Assembly: GCA_003151665.1 (NCBI GenBank)
Contig: PLYD01000081.1
Coordinates: 48,176-55,756 of the forward strand
DNA length: 7,581 nucleotides
Direction: 5' to 3'
DNA from: Candidatus Dormiibacterota bacterium
GTDB taxonomy: Bacteria; Chloroflexota; Dormibacteria; Dormibacterales; Dormibacteraceae
Part shown: positions 6,266 through 7,581 of the stretch, in pieces
How positions within the stretch are numbered: the stretch's first letter is position 1
Layout of the letters: each line of letters begins with the position of its first letter
Made by a program: the position numbers and the translations under genes
The notes under the pieces: generated by a model
Database searches by the model: none
What the model was told of the DNA's origin: nothing
Seen by the model: only the letters and a program-made list of their open reading frames with translations

Positions 6266-7471
6266 ATGGCCTACGTGAGAGCAGCGGTTCTCGCACTGGC
6301 GATGTTTGCGCTCTGCGCTTGCAGCGGCTTGCCAGGAGCGACCGGCCATGCGCCCAGCTCTCCGGCGGCGACCCAGGTGGCGAGCAAGACTCCTAGAGCA
6401 AGCGGTCCTGCCTTTCCGAGCCAAGCTCCCGGCGGCCCGGCAGCACCTACGCCGGCGCCATTGACATGCGGCTCTCGGATTCCTGCGTTCGCCAATCTGG
6501 CGCTCGTTACCCTGCCGGACAAAATCGGGGTTTCCGTCCGCGACATCAGCGACCTGTCGAATCCGATATCGCGATGCCTGGTTCGCGGAACGAGCGCGAC
6601 CTACCCCCGATTCATGGACGGAACTCACGTCTCGTACATCGTCACGGGCCCGACCGGCAACGGCGCGCTGTACCTGGCCGACCTGCAGACCCGACGCACA
6701 GAGTTGGTGCGCTCGTGGGCCGACGCGGCATTCCTGTACTGGGTTTACTCCTGGAGCCCGGACGCGAAGACCCTCAGCTATCTGAGCTCGACCTCTGCCG
6801 GCCTTGCATGGCATTTGCTTTCGGTCGCGGGCGACGTGACACTGAGCCAGTTCTCGCCGATACCGGGCCGCAGCACCGACCTCGAGTCCGACGATGCGAT
6901 GACCGGTTTCTCCGCGGACGGACAGTACGTCGCGCTGGAGAGCACGTTCATTGGAGCGGGAAGCACGGCGGCTCCTTTCCAGGTCGTCCGCCTATCAAAC
7001 CACAAGCTCGTGTACAGCCGAAGGGACGGGACCATGGCGACCTGGACAGGCTCCGGCGCTCATCTTTACTTCCGCACCGTCGCCGGCGTGGAGTCGTGGG
7101 ACCCGAAGGCAGGTGTGCAGGTCGTCGTGCCCGGGCTGAGCTGGATCCACCCGTGGCCCAGTGCCGACGGTCTGCGCATCGTATACACCGCGGCGGATGG
7201 AACCGGCAACCACACTGTCGGTTATCTGCGGTTGAGCGATCAGCCGGTCGTAGGCAGCGTGCTGAGCTTTGCACCGAGAACGGGTGGCGTGTTCTTGAAC
7301 TCCACGTTGGTTTGGTACGCCGAGGAGGCTTCGTGTTCGCAAACCCAATGCGGGACCGGCGGGCCACCTCTCACGGGAAGGACATTTCTGTACGACCTGA
7401 TCACGACCACCGAACGAGCCTCAGTCGACACCGCTGTGTTCGACTCCTGGCCCCACGTCGGCGCCGCCTGA
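6266..7471 (+). CDS. Predicted lipoprotein with a TolB/PD40-like beta-propeller, function unknown
   Basis: A 401-residue exported protein. Residues 1-19 form a lipoprotein signal: Arg5, a hydrophobic stretch 6-18, then Leu-Cys-Ala-Cys with Cys19 as the likely lipidated residue. Cysteine at the -2 position is uncommon, so the lipobox is good rather than perfect. Residues 20-66 are a low-complexity Ala/Pro/Ser/Thr linker, typical of a tether away from the membrane. The rest carries repeats of the F-S-x-D-G-x-x-[IVL]-x-[YF] kind at about 113-126, 163-175, 215-226, 259-271 and 296-309. Their spacing of about 40-50 residues fits blades of a TolB/WD40-like propeller. Four cysteines outside the signal (68, 104, 357, 362) could form disulfides. 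No catalytic motif is visible. Such propellers usually bind proteins or ligands on the outer face of the membrane; the specific role here is unknown. It is transcribed alone, divergent from the peptidase and convergent with the next gene. Confidence 0.85.
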   Translation: MAYVRAAVLALAMFALCACSGLPGATGHAPSSPAATQVASKTPRASGPAFPSQAPGGPAAPTPAPLTCGSRIPAFANLALVTLPDKIGVSVRDISDLSNPISRCLVRGTSATYPRFMDGTHVSYIVTGPTGNGALYLADLQTRRTELVRSWADAAFLYWVYSWSPDAKTLSYLSSTSAGLAWHLLSVAGDVTLSQFSPIPGRSTDLESDDAMTGFSADGQYVALESTFIGAGSTAAPFQVVRLSNHKLVYSRRDGTMATWTGSGAHLYFRTVAGVESWDPKAGVQVVVPGLSWIHPWPSADGLRIVYTAADGTGNHTVGYLRLSDQPVVGSVLSFAPRTGGVFLNSTLVWYAEEASCSQTQCGTGGPPLTGRTFLYDLITTTERASVDTAVFDSWPHVGAA

Positions 7472-7474
7472 GCA

Positions 7475-7499
7475 GCTGAGCCGTTCAGGTTAGCTCAGC
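7475..7499. terminator. Inverted repeat between convergent genes
   Basis: GCTGAGC (7475-7481) and GCTCAGC (7493-7499) are exact reverse complements with an 11-base loop, starting 4 bases after the lipoprotein stop and covering the stop codon of the opposing gene. Its position suits a shared bidirectional terminator. No T tract follows on either strand, so intrinsic termination is uncertain. Confidence 0.4.
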
Positions 7500-7581
7500 G
7501 CAGCCGCTTCTCCAGCTCGCGCACGTGCTCTGATCCTGGCCATCGTCCCGCATAGACGCCCTCGTTGACGGCTTCGGTCAG
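7495..7581 (-). CDS. C-terminal end of an unidentified protein, cut by window edge
   Basis: The minus-strand frame is open from the right edge to a TGA at 7497-7495, giving 28 visible residues. They end in a charged, probably helical tail: ...VYAGRWPGSEHVRELEKRLR. The sense-like composition, the stop placed just after the convergent lipoprotein gene and the intervening inverted repeat support a real gene end. Too little is present to name a family. Confidence 0.6.
   Translation of the reverse strand: MTEAVNEGVYAGRWPGSEHVRELEKRLR

Noticed and set aside
6466..7479. 337-codon plus-strand open frame overlapping the lipoprotein gene
   Set aside because: A shifted-frame shadow, Arg/Pro-rich. The 6266 frame has a signal peptide, a ribosome binding site and propeller repeats.
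1..7581. tRNA, rRNA, CRISPR arrays, insertion sequences, toxin-antitoxin or phage genes
   Set aside because: No cloverleaf-like segment, repeat-spacer periodicity, terminal inverted repeats with a transposase, or small gene pairs were seen. Real genes cover nearly the whole window.

Overview
The window comes from a GC-rich bacterium. Codons strongly favour G/C at the third position, and genes use ATG or GTG starts with simple GGAG-type ribosome binding sites. A transaldolase fused to a glucose-6-phosphate isomerase directly behind transketolase suggests a Chloroflexota/Dormibacterota-like, Acidobacteria-like or actinobacterial lineage. That placement is an inference and is weak.

Layout, left to right. 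A minus-strand fusion gene for transaldolase/glucose-6-phosphate isomerase runs off the left edge (2-2338; 779 residues visible, both active sites present). Transketolase lies 4 bases upstream of it on the same strand (2343-4211), so the two almost certainly share a message. A 198-base non-coding region (4212-4409) follows and is unusually rich in repeats and inverted repeats. Next is a minus-strand M3-family (PepF-like) zinc oligopeptidase (4410-6200). A 65-base divergent gap separates it from a plus-strand lipoprotein with a predicted beta-propeller (6266-7471). A short convergent gap contains an inverted repeat, and the C-terminal tail of another minus-strand gene (7495-7581) enters from the right edge.

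Function. Transketolase plus the transaldolase/isomerase fusion gives the carbon-rearranging half of the pentose phosphate pathway and its link to fructose-6-phosphate and glucose-6-phosphate from two adjacent genes. Oxidative-branch genes such as gnd, zwf or opcA might lie past the left edge, but none is visible. The peptidase and the lipoprotein have no evident tie to this pathway.

The genes are recognisable core or accessory functions, and I see no new defence, mobile or RNA system. The least explained DNA is the leader of transketolase: a spaced direct-repeat pair (start-to-start 41 bp), a 7-bp stem, a 20-bp near-perfect palindrome just before the ribosome binding site, and a potential anti-Shine-Dalgarno segment. 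These are the main candidates for undescribed regulation. Very long plus-strand open frames opposite the minus-strand genes are codon-register mirrors of those genes and are rejected.
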